Positions 16,505 through 26,198 of a DNA stretch of 62,845 bases are shown here, in pieces (the first letter of the stretch is position 1; the number at the start of each line of letters is the position of its first letter). The notes under the pieces are model-generated. The model had not been told where the DNA came from. It searched no databases and was given only the letters and a program-made list of their open reading frames with translations. The stretch spans positions 1 to 62,845 of the forward strand of contig NZ_BCYU01000021.1 of NCBI RefSeq assembly GCF_001598355.1, in the 5' to 3' direction. This stretch comes from Sphingomonas asaccharolytica NBRC 15499. Lineage in GTDB: Bacteria > Pseudomonadota > Alphaproteobacteria > Sphingomonadales > Sphingomonadaceae. Made by a program: the position numbers and the translations under genes.

Positions 16505-17631
16505 CACTCGACGTCCTCTACCTCGACCGTCTCCCCGGTCACGCGCTGCGAGAGCGCGGCCGCCATGAAGGCGTCGAGATCGCCGTCGAGCACATCGGAC
16601 GGGCTGGTCGAGGTCACGCCGGTGCGCAGGTCTTTCACCAGCTGATAGGGTTGGAGCACGTAGCTGCGAATCTGGTGGCCCCAGCCGATATCGGTCTTGC
16701 TCGCGTTGACCGCGTTGGCTTCTTCCTCGCGCTTCCTGAGCTCGTGCTCGTAGAGGCGCGCGCGCAATTGGTTATAGGCCTCGGCCTTGTTCTTGTGCTG
16801 GCTGCGCTGGTTCTGGCAGGCGACGACGATTCCGGTCGGCAAGTGAGTGATGCGCACCGCCGAGTCGGTCGTGTTGATGTGCTGGCCGCCCGCACCCGAC
16901 GCACGATAGGTGTCGATGCGCAGTTCGCTTTCGTTGATCTCGATGTCGATCGAATCGTCGATCACGGGATAGACCCACACGCTCGAAAAGCTGGTGTGGC
17001 GGCGCGCCGCGCTGTCATAGGGGCTGATCCGGACCAGGCGGTGCACACCGCTTTCGGTCTTGGCATAGCCATAGGCATTCTCGCCCTTGAGCAGCAACGT
17101 CGCCGACTTGATGCCCGCTTGCTCGCCGGCATGATAATCGACCAGTTCGACTTTCATGCCGTGACGTTCGGCCCAGCGCGAATACATGCGCTGGAGCATC
17201 TCGGCCCAATCCTGGCTCTCGGTCCCGCCGGCGCCGGCATTGATCTCGATATAGGTGTCGTTGGCGTCGGCCTCACCCGCCAGCAGCGCCTTGACCTTGT
17301 CCGCTTCGGCGCGGGTCGCGAGTTCGGCGAGCGCCTCGACCGCCTGGCCTTCCATATCGGCATCGCCTTCGGCCTCGGCCATCTCGACGAGTTCGATATT
17401 GTCGCTCAATTCGCTTTCGATCGCGCGCGTCGCGGTGATCGCCTCGTCGAGCCGACGGCGCTCGCGCATCACGTCCTGCGCCGCCTTGGGATTTTCCCAC
17501 AGGCTCTGATCCTCGACACGCGCATTGAGCTCGTCGAGCCGACGCAACGCGCGGTCCCAATCGAGGAAGCGGCGCAACAGGCTGAGCGCGTCATTGATCG
17601 TATCGACATGCGATTGCGCTTCGGCGCGCAT
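16504..17631 (-). CDS. prfB: peptide chain release factor 2
   Basis: 375 residues in one uninterrupted frame. It carries the peptidyl-tRNA hydrolysis motif SGAGGQHIN and RTGVTSTSP near the C-terminus. The stop-codon-reading tripeptide region is [14 protein letters not shown], with SPY where Escherichia coli has SPF. There is no in-frame TGA near codon 25 (LLRRFLDWD), so the programmed +1 frameshift that autoregulates RF2 in many bacteria is absent. RF2 terminates translation at UGA and UAA. The lipoprotein methyltransferase gene follows with a one-base overlap, and mrcA lies upstream. Confidence 0.97.
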   Translation of the reverse strand: MRAEAQSHVDTINDALSLLRRFLDWDRALRRLDELNARVEDQSLWENPKAAQDVMRERRRLDEAITATRAIESELSDNIELVEMAEAEGDADMEGQAVEALAELATRAEADKVKALLAGEADANDTYIEINAGAGGTESQDWAEMLQRMYSRWAERHGMKVELVDYHAGEQAGIKSATLLLKGENAYGYAKTESGVHRLVRISPYDSAARRHTSFSSVWVYPVIDDSIDIEINESELRIDTYRASGAGGQHINTTDSAVRITHLPTGIVVACQNQRSQHKNKAEAYNQLRARLYEHELRKREEEANAVNASKTDIGWGHQIRSYVLQPYQLVKDLRTGVTSTSPSDVLDGDLDAFMAAALSQRVTGETVEVEDVE

Positions 17632-17706
17632 CGGTAACTCCAGTTCAAATCGTGTCGGTGGATACAGCGCCGGTCGCGCGGCTTTCCGCCGATATAGGGT
17701 GGCGCC

Positions 17707-20220
17707 CTAGTAGATACCGCCCTGCCGTTGCAAGAAGTCGCCGTCGCCGTTCGATTCCTTGGGCTTGGATTCCTGCGGCGCGACTCTCGTCGCGCTAGGC
17801 GTCGGCAAGTCGCGGCGGATCGGCGAGCGACGCGTTTCGCTCTCGGGCTTGAACGCTTCCCAGATCACCTGAGCCTTGGGATCGCCACCTGGCGACGGCC
17901 ACGCCCCGAAGACGGGCTTGCCGGACAGGCGATCGACGCGGACCATGCGGATCCCCGGCGGTGCACGGAACGGCATTTTGGGCAGACCCTCATAGGCCTT
18001 GACCGCCCATTCCTTGAAGATCGGCGCCGACACGGTCCCGCCCTGGGCATAGCCGCCCAGGCCGCTCGGCTTGTCATAGCCGAGATAGACACCCGCGATC
18101 ATCTGCGGCGTGCCGCCGATGAACCACACGTCGGTCGGGCCCGAATTGGTACCGGTCTTGCCGAACATCGGGCGATCGAGGTCGCGCAGGATCGTCGCGG
18201 TGCCGCGCTGGACGACGCCTTCGGCGATATGCACCATCTGGAACGCGCTCAGCGGATCGACCACCTGCTTCAGCTTGACCACCGGGCGCGGCATCGGCTT
18301 GCCGTTCCAGTCGGGCGCGTTGCAACGATCGCAGGCACGCCAATTTTCCGGCCAGATCACATTGCCGCGACGGTCCTGAACGTAATCGACCAGGGTCGGC
18401 GGGCGGCCGCGGCCGTTATTCTCCAGGATCGAATAGGCATTGACCATCCGCTGCACGGTGGTCTCGCCCGCACCGAGAGAGAAAGCGAGATAGGGCGGAT
18501 ATTTGCCGACACCGATCTCGTCCATCAGCTTGACTACGTTGGGCATGCCGGTCTGCGCCGCGACGCGCACCGTCATCAGGTTGCGCGATTGCTCGAGGCC
18601 CCAGCGCATCGTGTGCGATCCCGAGCCGCCGGCGCCGCCGAAATTGCGGAAGCATTTCGAATATTGCGTGCCCTGGTTCACGCAATAGGGGCCGTCCTGG
18701 ATAATCGAGGATGGGGTCAATCCGTGTTCGAGGCCCGCGGTGTAGACGATCGGCTTGATCGTCGAACCCGGCTGACGCAGTGCTTGCGTCGCGCGGTTGA
18801 ACGACTGGACGCGATTGTCGAAGCCGCCCTGCATGGCAAGCACCCGCCCGGTTGCGGGTTCTTCGACGACGAAGCCGCCCGACACCTTGGGCAAGGTCTT
18901 GAGCACGTACGAGCTGCCCGACGGCGCCACCGCGATGATGTCGCCGGCCTTGATCGCGCTCGACGCCGGCCCGCCGCCGCCGCGGATCGGCATCGACGCG
19001 GCGCCGCGCGGCAAGGTGCCGGTCGCACCGTTCGAAAAGCCGAGCGTGAAATCGCCGCCATCGTCGATCACCACCGCCGCGCGCCAATCCTCGTAATCGA
19101 GCGCGATGTTGCTCGCGAGCAAAGCATTGAGCCAGTTCTGCGAGACGTCGACATGGCCGAGCGGTCCCGTCCAGCCGCGGTTGCCGTCATAGCGCAGCAA
19201 GCCGTCGCGCAACGCTTTCTGCGCCAGAGCTTGCTGCTTGGGATCGAACGACGTCCGAACCCACAGGCCGCCGCCATAGACGCTGAACGGATTTCGGCCG
19301 GCCTCGGAGGCCTCGCCGAACTTGTCCATCAGCTGGCGGCGGACTTCCTCGATGAAATAGCCCGATGCCGACTCGAACTGGACCGTACGCTTGTTGACCG
19401 TGCCCAATGGCTGCGCGACCGCCCAATCATGCTGCTGCTGGTTGATGTACCCATTGGCCTGCATCTCCCCCAGCACCCAGTTGCGCCGCGCCGTCGCGCG
19501 CTCGGTCTGGCGATCGGGATCATAGCCCGAAGGCGCCTTGGGCAGGATCGCCAGATAGGCGAATTGCGGGATGGTGAGCTGGTCAAGATCCTTGTCGAAA
19601 TAGGCGCGCGACGCCGCCTGCACGCCATAAGCGTTGCGGCCGAGGAAGATCGTATTGAGGTAGATTTCCAGGATCTGCTGTTTGGTCAGCGTATCCTCGA
19701 TGCGATAGGCGAGGATCGCTTCCCTGAGCTTGCGCGTATAGCTGTGCTCGTTGCCGACCAGCAGGTTCTTCGCGACCTGCTGCGTGATCGTCGAGGCGCC
19801 GCGCGAACGCTTGCTGCGCAGATTGTCAATCATCGCCGAGACGATGCCGGGATAATCGACGCCGTGATGCGAGAAGAAGGTCTTGTCCTCGGCCGACAGA
19901 TAGGCCGCGACCAACAGTTTGGGGTATTCGTCGAACTTCAGCTGGACGCGATGTTCGCGCGCGAAGCTGAAGACCGGCATGCCATTGGTGTCGCGGACGT
20001 TCGACGGCAGATCGGGTTCATAGGCCTTGAGCCGATCGACCGAGGGTAGATCGCGCGCGACGAACAGCCAGATCAGGAACCAAGCGACGCCCCACAGCGC
20101 CGCCAGCACGACCAACGCCTTGACCCACCAGCGCTTCCACGCGTTGCGCATGAAGCCGGCGACACCGCCAGCCTCTCGCTTGATCCGAAAATTGACCGAG
20201 TCCGAACTGTCCGCCGCCAT
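17707..20220 (-). CDS. mrcA: class A penicillin-binding protein 1A (transglycosylase/transpeptidase)
   Basis: 837 residues. After a short cytoplasmic part there is one membrane anchor (about residues 31-53), then a GT51 transglycosylase domain with the catalytic glutamate in SAEDKTFFSHHG (about residue 112) and RGASTITQQVAKNLL, and an OB/linker region. The transpeptidase domain has PGSTIKP (SxxK, about residue 485), SRN and GKTGT (about residue 685). It polymerises and crosslinks peptidoglycan on the outer face of the inner membrane. The tail is proline/serine/lysine-rich and probably unstructured. The neighbouring amidase gene remodels the same polymer. Confidence 0.96.
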   Translation of the reverse strand: MAADSSDSVNFRIKREAGGVAGFMRNAWKRWWVKALVVLAALWGVAWFLIWLFVARDLPSVDRLKAYEPDLPSNVRDTNGMPVFSFAREHRVQLKFDEYPKLLVAAYLSAEDKTFFSHHGVDYPGIVSAMIDNLRSKRSRGASTITQQVAKNLLVGNEHSYTRKLREAILAYRIEDTLTKQQILEIYLNTIFLGRNAYGVQAASRAYFDKDLDQLTIPQFAYLAILPKAPSGYDPDRQTERATARRNWVLGEMQANGYINQQQHDWAVAQPLGTVNKRTVQFESASGYFIEEVRRQLMDKFGEASEAGRNPFSVYGGGLWVRTSFDPKQQALAQKALRDGLLRYDGNRGWTGPLGHVDVSQNWLNALLASNIALDYEDWRAAVVIDDGGDFTLGFSNGATGTLPRGAASMPIRGGGGPASSAIKAGDIIAVAPSGSSYVLKTLPKVSGGFVVEEPATGRVLAMQGGFDNRVQSFNRATQALRQPGSTIKPIVYTAGLEHGLTPSSIIQDGPYCVNQGTQYSKCFRNFGGAGGSGSHTMRWGLEQSRNLMTVRVAAQTGMPNVVKLMDEIGVGKYPPYLAFSLGAGETTVQRMVNAYSILENNGRGRPPTLVDYVQDRRGNVIWPENWRACDRCNAPDWNGKPMPRPVVKLKQVVDPLSAFQMVHIAEGVVQRGTATILRDLDRPMFGKTGTNSGPTDVWFIGGTPQMIAGVYLGYDKPSGLGGYAQGGTVSAPIFKEWAVKAYEGLPKMPFRAPPGIRMVRVDRLSGKPVFGAWPSPGGDPKAQVIWEAFKPESETRRSPIRRDLPTPSATRVAPQESKPKESNGDGDFLQRQGGIY

Positions 20221-20317
20221 ATCGTCCGGGCCTTAGCAGGTCCGGCGGCTCTTGCCAGCGCCCTAGTTTCATTTTCGCCGCAACCGTTTCAGCTCTGCTG
20301 AAACCAAAAGCGCCCTG

Positions 20318-21568
20318 TCAATTCGACGCAAGCTTTCGCGCGAAATTGACTTCGACCGCGCGTTCGACGCTCTGCGCGATGCGCTTTCGACCCTCCGGAG
20401 AGTCCAGAAAAGCCGCATCTTTCGGATTCGAGATATAGCCCGTCTCGAACAGGACCGACGGCATATCGGGCGCCTTAAGTACCATCAACGACGCGAATTT
20501 GTGGAAACTCGGGCGCAGCGGAATCATCGGCTCGGCCTCGCGCCCGAGCAGCCGCGCGAACGCGGCAGAGGCATTCATCGTCTCGCGCTGGGTGAGGTCG
20601 ATCAGGATCGACGAGACGTCTGCGTTCTCGCTGCCCAGGTCGACGCCGGCGATGACGTCGGCCTTGTTCTCGCGTGCCGCCAACCGGGCGGCTTCCTTGT
20701 CCGACGCGACTTCGGACAGGGTATAGACCGAGGCGCCCGAGGCATCGCCCGATCCGACGCTGTCGCAATGGATCGAGATGAACAGATCGGCTTTGAGCTT
20801 CCGCGCCACACCATAGCGTTCCTGCAGCACCAGGAAACGATCGTCGTCGCGAGTCAGGGCAACGCGGACGCGGCCGGACTTGAGCAATTCGTCGCGGATC
20901 GCCCTGGCGATGCGCAAGGTCACGTCCTTTTCCCTGATCCCGCTGGTCGGCGAGATCGCGCCGGGATCGAACCCACCATGGCCGGCATCGATCACCACCA
21001 GCGGGCGGCCGGCATTCCCGTCGATCCGCGGCAGTGCCAACGTCTTGCTTGCAGCCGGCACGGGCACCGAAACCGAATAGCGCGCGCTGGTGCTGACAGT
21101 GTCGGGCAGGTTGAACGGCGGCAGGAAGCTCATCCGCCCGGCCGCCGCGGCGCGTGCGAAGCCGGCATCGTCGGTAGTGCGGAGCTGCAGGGTCAAGACA
21201 CGGCCATCGGCGCCGAACGATCCGTCGGTGACCACGGCAGGGCGAGTCAGGTCGAACACGACGCGGGCGCCGCCGTCGCGTGCGCCCTCGCGCACCGCAT
21301 CGACCAGTCCTCCGGTGACGACGGCGCCACCCGGCGCGGCGTCCGCGATGTCGAGTGCAACGCGCTTGGGCGTGACCAGCAGGAAGCTCGAGGCGTCGGC
21401 GACCTTCTGGTCGAACGTCACCACGATGGCGTCATCCCTGACGTCCACGCGCTGGATCGTCGCGGCCCAAGCGGGGCTGCCGCCGAGCCACAGGACCAAC
21501 ATGGCAAGAATGAACGACACACGCACGTAATGGCGCGCGGGCCGGTAACCGGTCCAGCGAAAAACCAT
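20318..21568 (-). CDS. N-acetylmuramoyl-L-alanine amidase with AMIN domain
   Basis: 416 residues. A signal peptide (VSFILAMLVLWLGGSPAWAA) is preceded by 17 basic-rich residues. An AMIN domain (about 36-130) probably targets septal peptidoglycan, and an Amidase_3 catalytic domain follows, with zinc ligands in VIDAGHGGFDPG, GIREKDVT and LFISIHCDS, and the catalytic glutamate in VLFETGYISN. It cleaves the bond between N-acetylmuramic acid and L-alanine in the periplasm, as AmiA/B/C do in daughter-cell separation. The start ATG at 21568 lacks a clear ribosome site and lies inside a 14-bp perfect inverted repeat (21537-21619). Downstream in-frame GTG codons are alternative starts. Confidence 0.92.
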   Translation of the reverse strand: MVFRWTGYRPARHYVRVSFILAMLVLWLGGSPAWAATIQRVDVRDDAIVVTFDQKVADASSFLLVTPKRVALDIADAAPGGAVVTGGLVDAVREGARDGGARVVFDLTRPAVVTDGSFGADGRVLTLQLRTTDDAGFARAAAAGRMSFLPPFNLPDTVSTSARYSVSVPVPAASKTLALPRIDGNAGRPLVVIDAGHGGFDPGAISPTSGIREKDVTLRIARAIRDELLKSGRVRVALTRDDDRFLVLQERYGVARKLKADLFISIHCDSVGSGDASGASVYTLSEVASDKEAARLAARENKADVIAGVDLGSENADVSSILIDLTQRETMNASAAFARLLGREAEPMIPLRPSFHKFASLMVLKAPDMPSVLFETGYISNPKDAAFLDSPEGRKRIAQSVERAVEVNFARKLASN

Positions 21569-21619
21569 CTGGAAGAACCCCTTTTACTCGCTCTTCGAAA
21601 AACGGGGTTACCGGCCCGC
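21537..21619 (-). promoter_or_regulatory. 14-bp perfect inverted repeat enclosing the amidase start codon
   Basis: GCGGGCCGGTAACC (21537-21550) and GGTTACCGGCCCGC (21606-21619) are perfect complements. In the minus-strand message the leader copy can pair with codons about 7-11, enclosing the AUG and any ribosome site in a 55-base loop. Confidence 0.65.
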
Positions 21620-22046
21620 TTACTCAGACTCGGTGAAACGACAGGGTTAATCGACCGTTCGGCATCTTTTTGCCGGGCGAGCGGCAGAAACCTGCCAGTT
21701 GAAGCGGACGATGGCAGGTGCTACCTGAATCGTAACCGGCACCGCGACAATGATTTGTCCGGAAGTCGCCGGCCCCACGGCCGCCCCGGCGTTCATCGGC
21801 AGGCGGTCCATCAGGTTGACGTTCGCATGCTGCATTTCCCTCGCCTAGTGCTCGATCCGGCCATTGCCGGCGGGCGCGTTGGCGCGGGTGCCCCGGCCGT
21901 GATGCCCGGGCGTGCGCAGCGGACAGACGCACATCCACCATCCCGCACCGGCCGGTCACGGAACGACAATCCGTCCACCGACGCCGCGCGACTTATTGGC
22001 GCGCCCCTACCCTCATCGAAGGTCCGGCGCGCCCGGAGAGAAAATA
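21620..22046 (+). other. rne: rne upstream region
   Basis: About 430 bases between the amidase leader and rne. It would be a long 5-prime leader for rne, as is usual for this autoregulated gene in other bacteria. Two GGCGCGCC palindromes (21998-22005 and 22026-22033) can pair with each other to form a stem that ends just before the ribosome site GGAGAG (22035-22040). A 62-codon minus-strand frame (21647-21835) has no convincing family resemblance and is not called. No clear sigma-70 promoter was identified. Confidence 0.5.
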
Positions 22047-24755
22047 ATGACCATGCGTATGTTGATCGACGCACGCCACCGGGAGGAAACCCGGGTGGCG
22101 GTCGTCAAAGGGAACCGCATCGAGGAGTTTGATTTCGAAAGTGCCGAGCGCAAGCAGCTCAAAGGCAATATCTATCTAGCCAAGGTTACCCGCGTCGAAC
22201 CGTCGCTCCAGGCGGCGTTCGTCGATTATGGCGGCAACCGTCACGGCTTCCTGGCCTTTTCGGAAATCCACCCCGATTACTATCAGATCCCCAAGGAGGA
22301 TCGTGACGCGCTCCTCCGCGAGGAAGCCGAGCACGCCGCCGAGGAAGCCGCGTTGCGCGCCGAGCTCGACGCCGAAGAGGACGAGCACGACGATCACGAG
22401 CCGTCCGAGGAAGAGATCGAGCGGCTCGACGATGACGGCGCGCCCGACGAGGACGTCGCTGCCGAGCATGAGAGCAGCGGCGGCGGTCGCCGTCGTGGCC
22501 GCAAGGACAATGGGTCGGAGGATCAGGTTGAGGCGCTGCGCCAGCGCCGCATGAACCTGCGCCGCCGCTACAAGATCCAGGACGTAATCCGGCGCCGTCA
22601 GGTGCTTTTGGTTCAGGTCGTCAAGGAAGAGCGCGGCAACAAGGGCGCGGCGCTGACCACCTATCTGTCGCTCGCCGGCCGTTATTGCGTGCTGATGCCC
22701 AACACGTCGCATGGCGGCGGCATCTCGCGGAAGATTTCCAACGCCGCCGATCGCAAGCGGCTCAAGACGATCATGGCGGAGCTCAAGCTGCCGCCGTCGA
22801 TGGGCTGCATCGTCCGCACCGCGGGCCTCCAGCGCACCAAGGTGGAGATCAAGCGCGACTTCGATTACCTCGCCCGGCTGTGGGACGGCATTCGCGAGAC
22901 CACGCTCGCGTCCGCGGCGCCTGCTTTGGTCTATGGCGACAGCGACCTGATGAAGCGGGCGATCCGCGACATTTACAACAAGGACATCGACGAGGTGATC
23001 GTCGAGGGCGACGACGGCTATCGCCAGGCCAAGGAGTTCATGAAGCTCCTGATGCCGAGCCACGCCCGCCGCGTGAAACATTATTCGGACCCGGTGCCGC
23101 TGTTCCAGCGCGCCGGCGTCGAGGATCAGCTGTCGGCGATGTACCACCCGGTGGTGCAGCTCAAGTCGGGCGGCTATTTGGTCATCAACCCGACCGAAGC
23201 GCTCGTCTCGATCGACATCAACTCGGGCCGCTCGACGCGCGAGCACAATATCGAGCAGACCGCGACCGCGACCAACCTCGAAGCCGCGCAGGAAATCGCG
23301 CGCCAGTTGCGCCTGCGCGACATGGCGGGCCTCGTCGTCATCGACTTTATCGACATGGACAACGGGTCCAACGTCCGGAAGGTCGAGAAGGCGATGAAGG
23401 AGGCGCTGAAGAACGATCGCGCCCGCATCCAGGTCGGCCGCATCTCGAGCTTCGGCCTGATGGAAATGAGCCGTCAGCGTTTGCGCACCGGCGTGCTCGA
23501 AGCCTCCACCCGTCAATGTCCGCATTGCGAAGGGACCGGGCTGGTCCGCACCGCCTCGTCGGCCGGGCTGTCGGCGTTGCGCATGATCGAGGATGAGGCC
23601 GCGCGCGGCCGCGGATCGCAGATCACCTTGCGCGCCTCGCAGGAGGCGGCGTTCTACGTCCTCAACAAGAAGCGCGCGGACATCGCCGAGATCGAGGATC
23701 GCTACGGCGTCCAGGTCGTCATCCTGTCCGACGGCGAGACCGAGGGCGCGCGGATGACGGTCGAGGCGTCGGGTCCGCCGCCGGTCCACGCGCCGCGCTT
23801 CGAAGCGCTGATCGAGGAAGAGGAAGACGATTTCGTCGAGGAGGATCTCGACGAGGAAGAAGAAGCCGAGGAAGAGCGGACGGAGCGCGCTGAGCGTGGC
23901 GAACCGCGCGAACGCTCGGACGACGACAGCGATGCCGGCCGCAAGCGCCGCCGTCGTCGCCGTGGCCGCCGCGGTCGTGGCCGTGACGAAGCCGGTGAAG
24001 GGGCCGGCGACGATGTCGTCACGCAGCAACCGCGCGAAGAGGGCGACGCCGAAAGCGATGGCGAAGAGTCGGAAGCCGTCGAACACGCTGCTGCCGGTGA
24101 GGCCGAAGGCGAAGGCGAAACGCGCGGCCGTCGTCGCCGTCGTGGCCGCCGCGGCGGACGTCGTACCGAAGGGGCGGCCGACGCTGCTGTCGACGCCGGG
24201 GAAGCCGATGCCGGCGACGCCGGTGCGGTAATCGCCACACACGCCAATCCCGACGTGCCGGTGGCGGTCGAACCCGACGCCGCACCCGAAGCGGAGGCCG
24301 CGCCCAAGCGCACACGCCGCCGTCCCAAGGCGCGGATCGCCGAGGAAACCGCAGCGGCCCCGGTGGTCGAAGCGGTTCCCACGCCGGAACCCGAGCCCGT
24401 AGCCGCAGAACCGGCGGCCAAGCCCAAGCGCAGCCGCAAAAAAGCGGCGCCGGTTGAAGCGGAACCCGCCCCGACGGAAGTGCCTGCGGCGGCGGAAGCG
24501 ACGACAGCCTCTCCCTCGATCGAGGCAGCGGAGCCCGCGGCCAAGCCGAAGCGCAGCCGCAAGAAGGCCGCGCCGGCCGACATTGCGACCGAGGCAGATA
24601 CGCCGGCACCCTCCCCGGCAGCGGCAAATGACGCCGATGAGACGCCGGTTGCCGCCGATGCCGACGGCGCCGCGCCGGCCGATGACGACGCGGGCGACGC
24701 CGACGGAGACGGCTCGCCGCGCCGCGGCTGGTGGCAACGCACCTTCGGCGCATGA
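22047..24755 (+). CDS. rne: ribonuclease E/G family endoribonuclease
   Basis: 902 residues from the ATG at 22047, preceded by GGAGAG. It begins MTMRMLIDARHREETRVAVV. The S1 RNA-binding domain contains a long acidic insertion (about residues 90-150, EEDEHDDHEPSEEE). The catalytic part includes LVSIDINSGRSTREHN and VVIDFIDMDNGSNV (metal-binding aspartates), and the zinc-link cysteines are in CPHCEGTG (about residues 491-494). The C-terminal 340 residues are low-complexity acidic, arginine-rich and Ala/Pro-rich, with a repeated KPKRSRKKAAP motif, and end in RRGWWQRTFG. RNase E cleaves single-stranded AU-rich RNA and scaffolds the degradosome through its tail. Confidence 0.97.
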   Translation: MTMRMLIDARHREETRVAVVKGNRIEEFDFESAERKQLKGNIYLAKVTRVEPSLQAAFVDYGGNRHGFLAFSEIHPDYYQIPKEDRDALLREEAEHAAEEAALRAELDAEEDEHDDHEPSEEEIERLDDDGAPDEDVAAEHESSGGGRRRGRKDNGSEDQVEALRQRRMNLRRRYKIQDVIRRRQVLLVQVVKEERGNKGAALTTYLSLAGRYCVLMPNTSHGGGISRKISNAADRKRLKTIMAELKLPPSMGCIVRTAGLQRTKVEIKRDFDYLARLWDGIRETTLASAAPALVYGDSDLMKRAIRDIYNKDIDEVIVEGDDGYRQAKEFMKLLMPSHARRVKHYSDPVPLFQRAGVEDQLSAMYHPVVQLKSGGYLVINPTEALVSIDINSGRSTREHNIEQTATATNLEAAQEIARQLRLRDMAGLVVIDFIDMDNGSNVRKVEKAMKEALKNDRARIQVGRISSFGLMEMSRQRLRTGVLEASTRQCPHCEGTGLVRTASSAGLSALRMIEDEAARGRGSQITLRASQEAAFYVLNKKRADIAEIEDRYGVQVVILSDGETEGARMTVEASGPPPVHAPRFEALIEEEEDDFVEEDLDEEEEAEEERTERAERGEPRERSDDDSDAGRKRRRRRRGRRGRGRDEAGEGAGDDVVTQQPREEGDAESDGEESEAVEHAAAGEAEGEGETRGRRRRRGRRGGRRTEGAADAAVDAGEADAGDAGAVIATHANPDVPVAVEPDAAPEAEAAPKRTRRRPKARIAEETAAAPVVEAVPTPEPEPVAAEPAAKPKRSRKKAAPVEAEPAPTEVPAAAEATTASPSIEAAEPAAKPKRSRKKAAPADIATEADTPAPSPAAANDADETPVAADADGAAPADDDAGDADGDGSPRRGWWQRTFGA

Positions 24756-24764
24756 GCAGGTGCA

Positions 24765-24815
24765 CCGGCCCCTCGCGCTTCAGGACGGGTTCACCCGTCG
24801 GGGCGCAGGGGCCGG
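24765..24815. other. nested inverted repeat after rne
   Basis: CCGGCCCCT (24765-24773) pairs with AGGGGCCGG (24807-24815), and inside it GACGGG (24784-24789) pairs with CCCGTC (24794-24799). It sits 10 bases past the rne stop. No T run follows, so it may be a Rho-related or processing stem-loop rather than an intrinsic terminator. Confidence 0.6.
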
Positions 24816-24854
24816 CCGCATGCGCTCCATGGAACCTGAACGGATGACCGGACG

Positions 24855-26198
24855 ATGAGGCGATTGGTCGCGCTATTCGCGACGGCAATCCTTCTCTGGG
24901 CGCAGCCAGCCTATGCGCAAGGCATCCTGCGCGATGCCGAGACGGAAGCCCTGTTCAAGGACATGTCTCGGCCGATGATCGTCGCCGCCGGCCTGTCCCC
25001 GGCTAACGTCCAGGTCGTGCTGATCCAGGACGACTCAATCAATGCTTTCGTCGCCGGCGGACAGGTCGTCTACATCCATTCGGGCCTGATCCAGGCCGCG
25101 GACAATGCCAACGAAGTCCAGGGCGTCATCGCGCACGAGCTCGGCCATATCGCCGACGGTCATGTCGTGCTGGCCGACGCCGGCGCCAAGCCTGCCATGG
25201 GCATTTCGCTGCTCAGCCTGGTGCTCGGCATCGCGGCGATGGCGGCGGGCGCGGGCGATGCCGGAGCAGGCATCCTGGCGGCCGGCCAGCAGGCCGCGAT
25301 GGGCAAATATCTCGCCTTCACGCGTGTTCAAGAAGCGACGGCTGACGCGACCGGCGCCAAGTTCCTGCGCGAGGGCAATGTCAGCGGCAAGGGCATGATC
25401 AGCTTCTTCAAGAAGCTGGCCAATGAGGAATATCGCTACGGCATGCAGAATATTGATCCGTACGCGCAGACCCACCCGCTGTCGAACGAACGCATCAACA
25501 CCCTGTACGCCGATGTGAAGGCGTCGCCCGCCTGGAACAACCCGCCCGACACCGCGCTCGACGACCGCTTCAAGCGGATCAAGGCGAAGCTCTTTGGCTA
25601 TGTCGCGCCTTACGCATCGACGCTCAACAAATATCCCGAGAGCGACCAGTCGATCTATGCGCATTACGCTCGTGCTTATGCCTGGCACAAAGCGGGCTAT
25701 CCCGACAAAGCCGATGCCGAGACGCGCGCGCTGGTCAAGCTGAAGCCCGACGATCCCTATTTCCTGGAAATCCGCGGCCAGATCCTGCTCGAGGCCGGCC
25801 AGCCCGGCGACGCACTCGCGCCGTTGAAGGAAGCGACAGAGCTGACCCGCTACAGCCCGCTGATCGCGACCACTTATGGCCATGCGCTGATCGCAACCGA
25901 GAACAAGGCCAATTATCCTGAGGCGATCCGCGTGCTGAAGATCGCGACCAACAAGGACGACGACAATCCGTTCGGATGGTATCAGCTGGGCACCGCCTAT
26001 GAGCTGTCGGGCGATACCGCGCGCGCCTCGCTGGCCGCCGCCGAGCAAGCGAGCCTGACCGGCGCAACCGCGCGCGCCGTGATGAGCGCCCGCGCCGCCA
26101 TGGCCAACCTCCCCCCCAACAGCTCGGACTGGATCCGCGCCCAGGACATCGCGATGACCGGACAGAACGAACTCGACCAGAAAAAACGCAGACGATGA
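24855..26198 (+). CDS. M48 family zinc metalloprotease with TPR region, BepA-like
   Basis: 447 residues. The signal peptide MRRLVALFATAILLWAQPAY ends at AQG. The M48 domain has IAHELGHIADGH (HExxH, about residues 93-97) and the third ligand in EATADATGAKFL (about 158-170). C-terminal TPR-like helical repeats run from about residue 255 to 430 (YARAYAWHKAGYPDKADAET, WYQLGTAYELSGDTARA). The architecture is that of BepA (YfgC), a periplasmic protease and chaperone that acts on outer-membrane proteins such as LptD. The downstream DsbA-like gene overlaps by four bases, pointing to shared envelope protein quality control. Confidence 0.9.
   Translation: MRRLVALFATAILLWAQPAYAQGILRDAETEALFKDMSRPMIVAAGLSPANVQVVLIQDDSINAFVAGGQVVYIHSGLIQAADNANEVQGVIAHELGHIADGHVVLADAGAKPAMGISLLSLVLGIAAMAAGAGDAGAGILAAGQQAAMGKYLAFTRVQEATADATGAKFLREGNVSGKGMISFFKKLANEEYRYGMQNIDPYAQTHPLSNERINTLYADVKASPAWNNPPDTALDDRFKRIKAKLFGYVAPYASTLNKYPESDQSIYAHYARAYAWHKAGYPDKADAETRALVKLKPDDPYFLEIRGQILLEAGQPGDALAPLKEATELTRYSPLIATTYGHALIATENKANYPEAIRVLKIATNKDDDNPFGWYQLGTAYELSGDTARASLAAAEQASLTGATARAVMSARAAMANLPPNSSDWIRAQDIAMTGQNELDQKKRRR

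Noticed and set aside
17728..20049. 773-codon open frame antisense to mrcA
   Set aside because: Composition is the mirror of mrcA; no ribosome site, no domains.
21647..21835. 62-codon frame upstream of rne
   Set aside because: A purine-rich stretch precedes it but too close to the ATG; no family match and amino-acid pattern not convincing. The region is better explained as the rne leader.
24421..24580. Repeated sequence that could suggest a CRISPR-like or tandem repeat
   Set aside because: The repeats encode KPKRSRKKAAP in frame in the RNase E tail; there are only two copies and no spacers.
22176..24737. 853-codon open frame antisense to rne
   Set aside because: Runs of Arg/Gly/Ala repeats mirror the acidic and basic tail of RNase E; not a gene.
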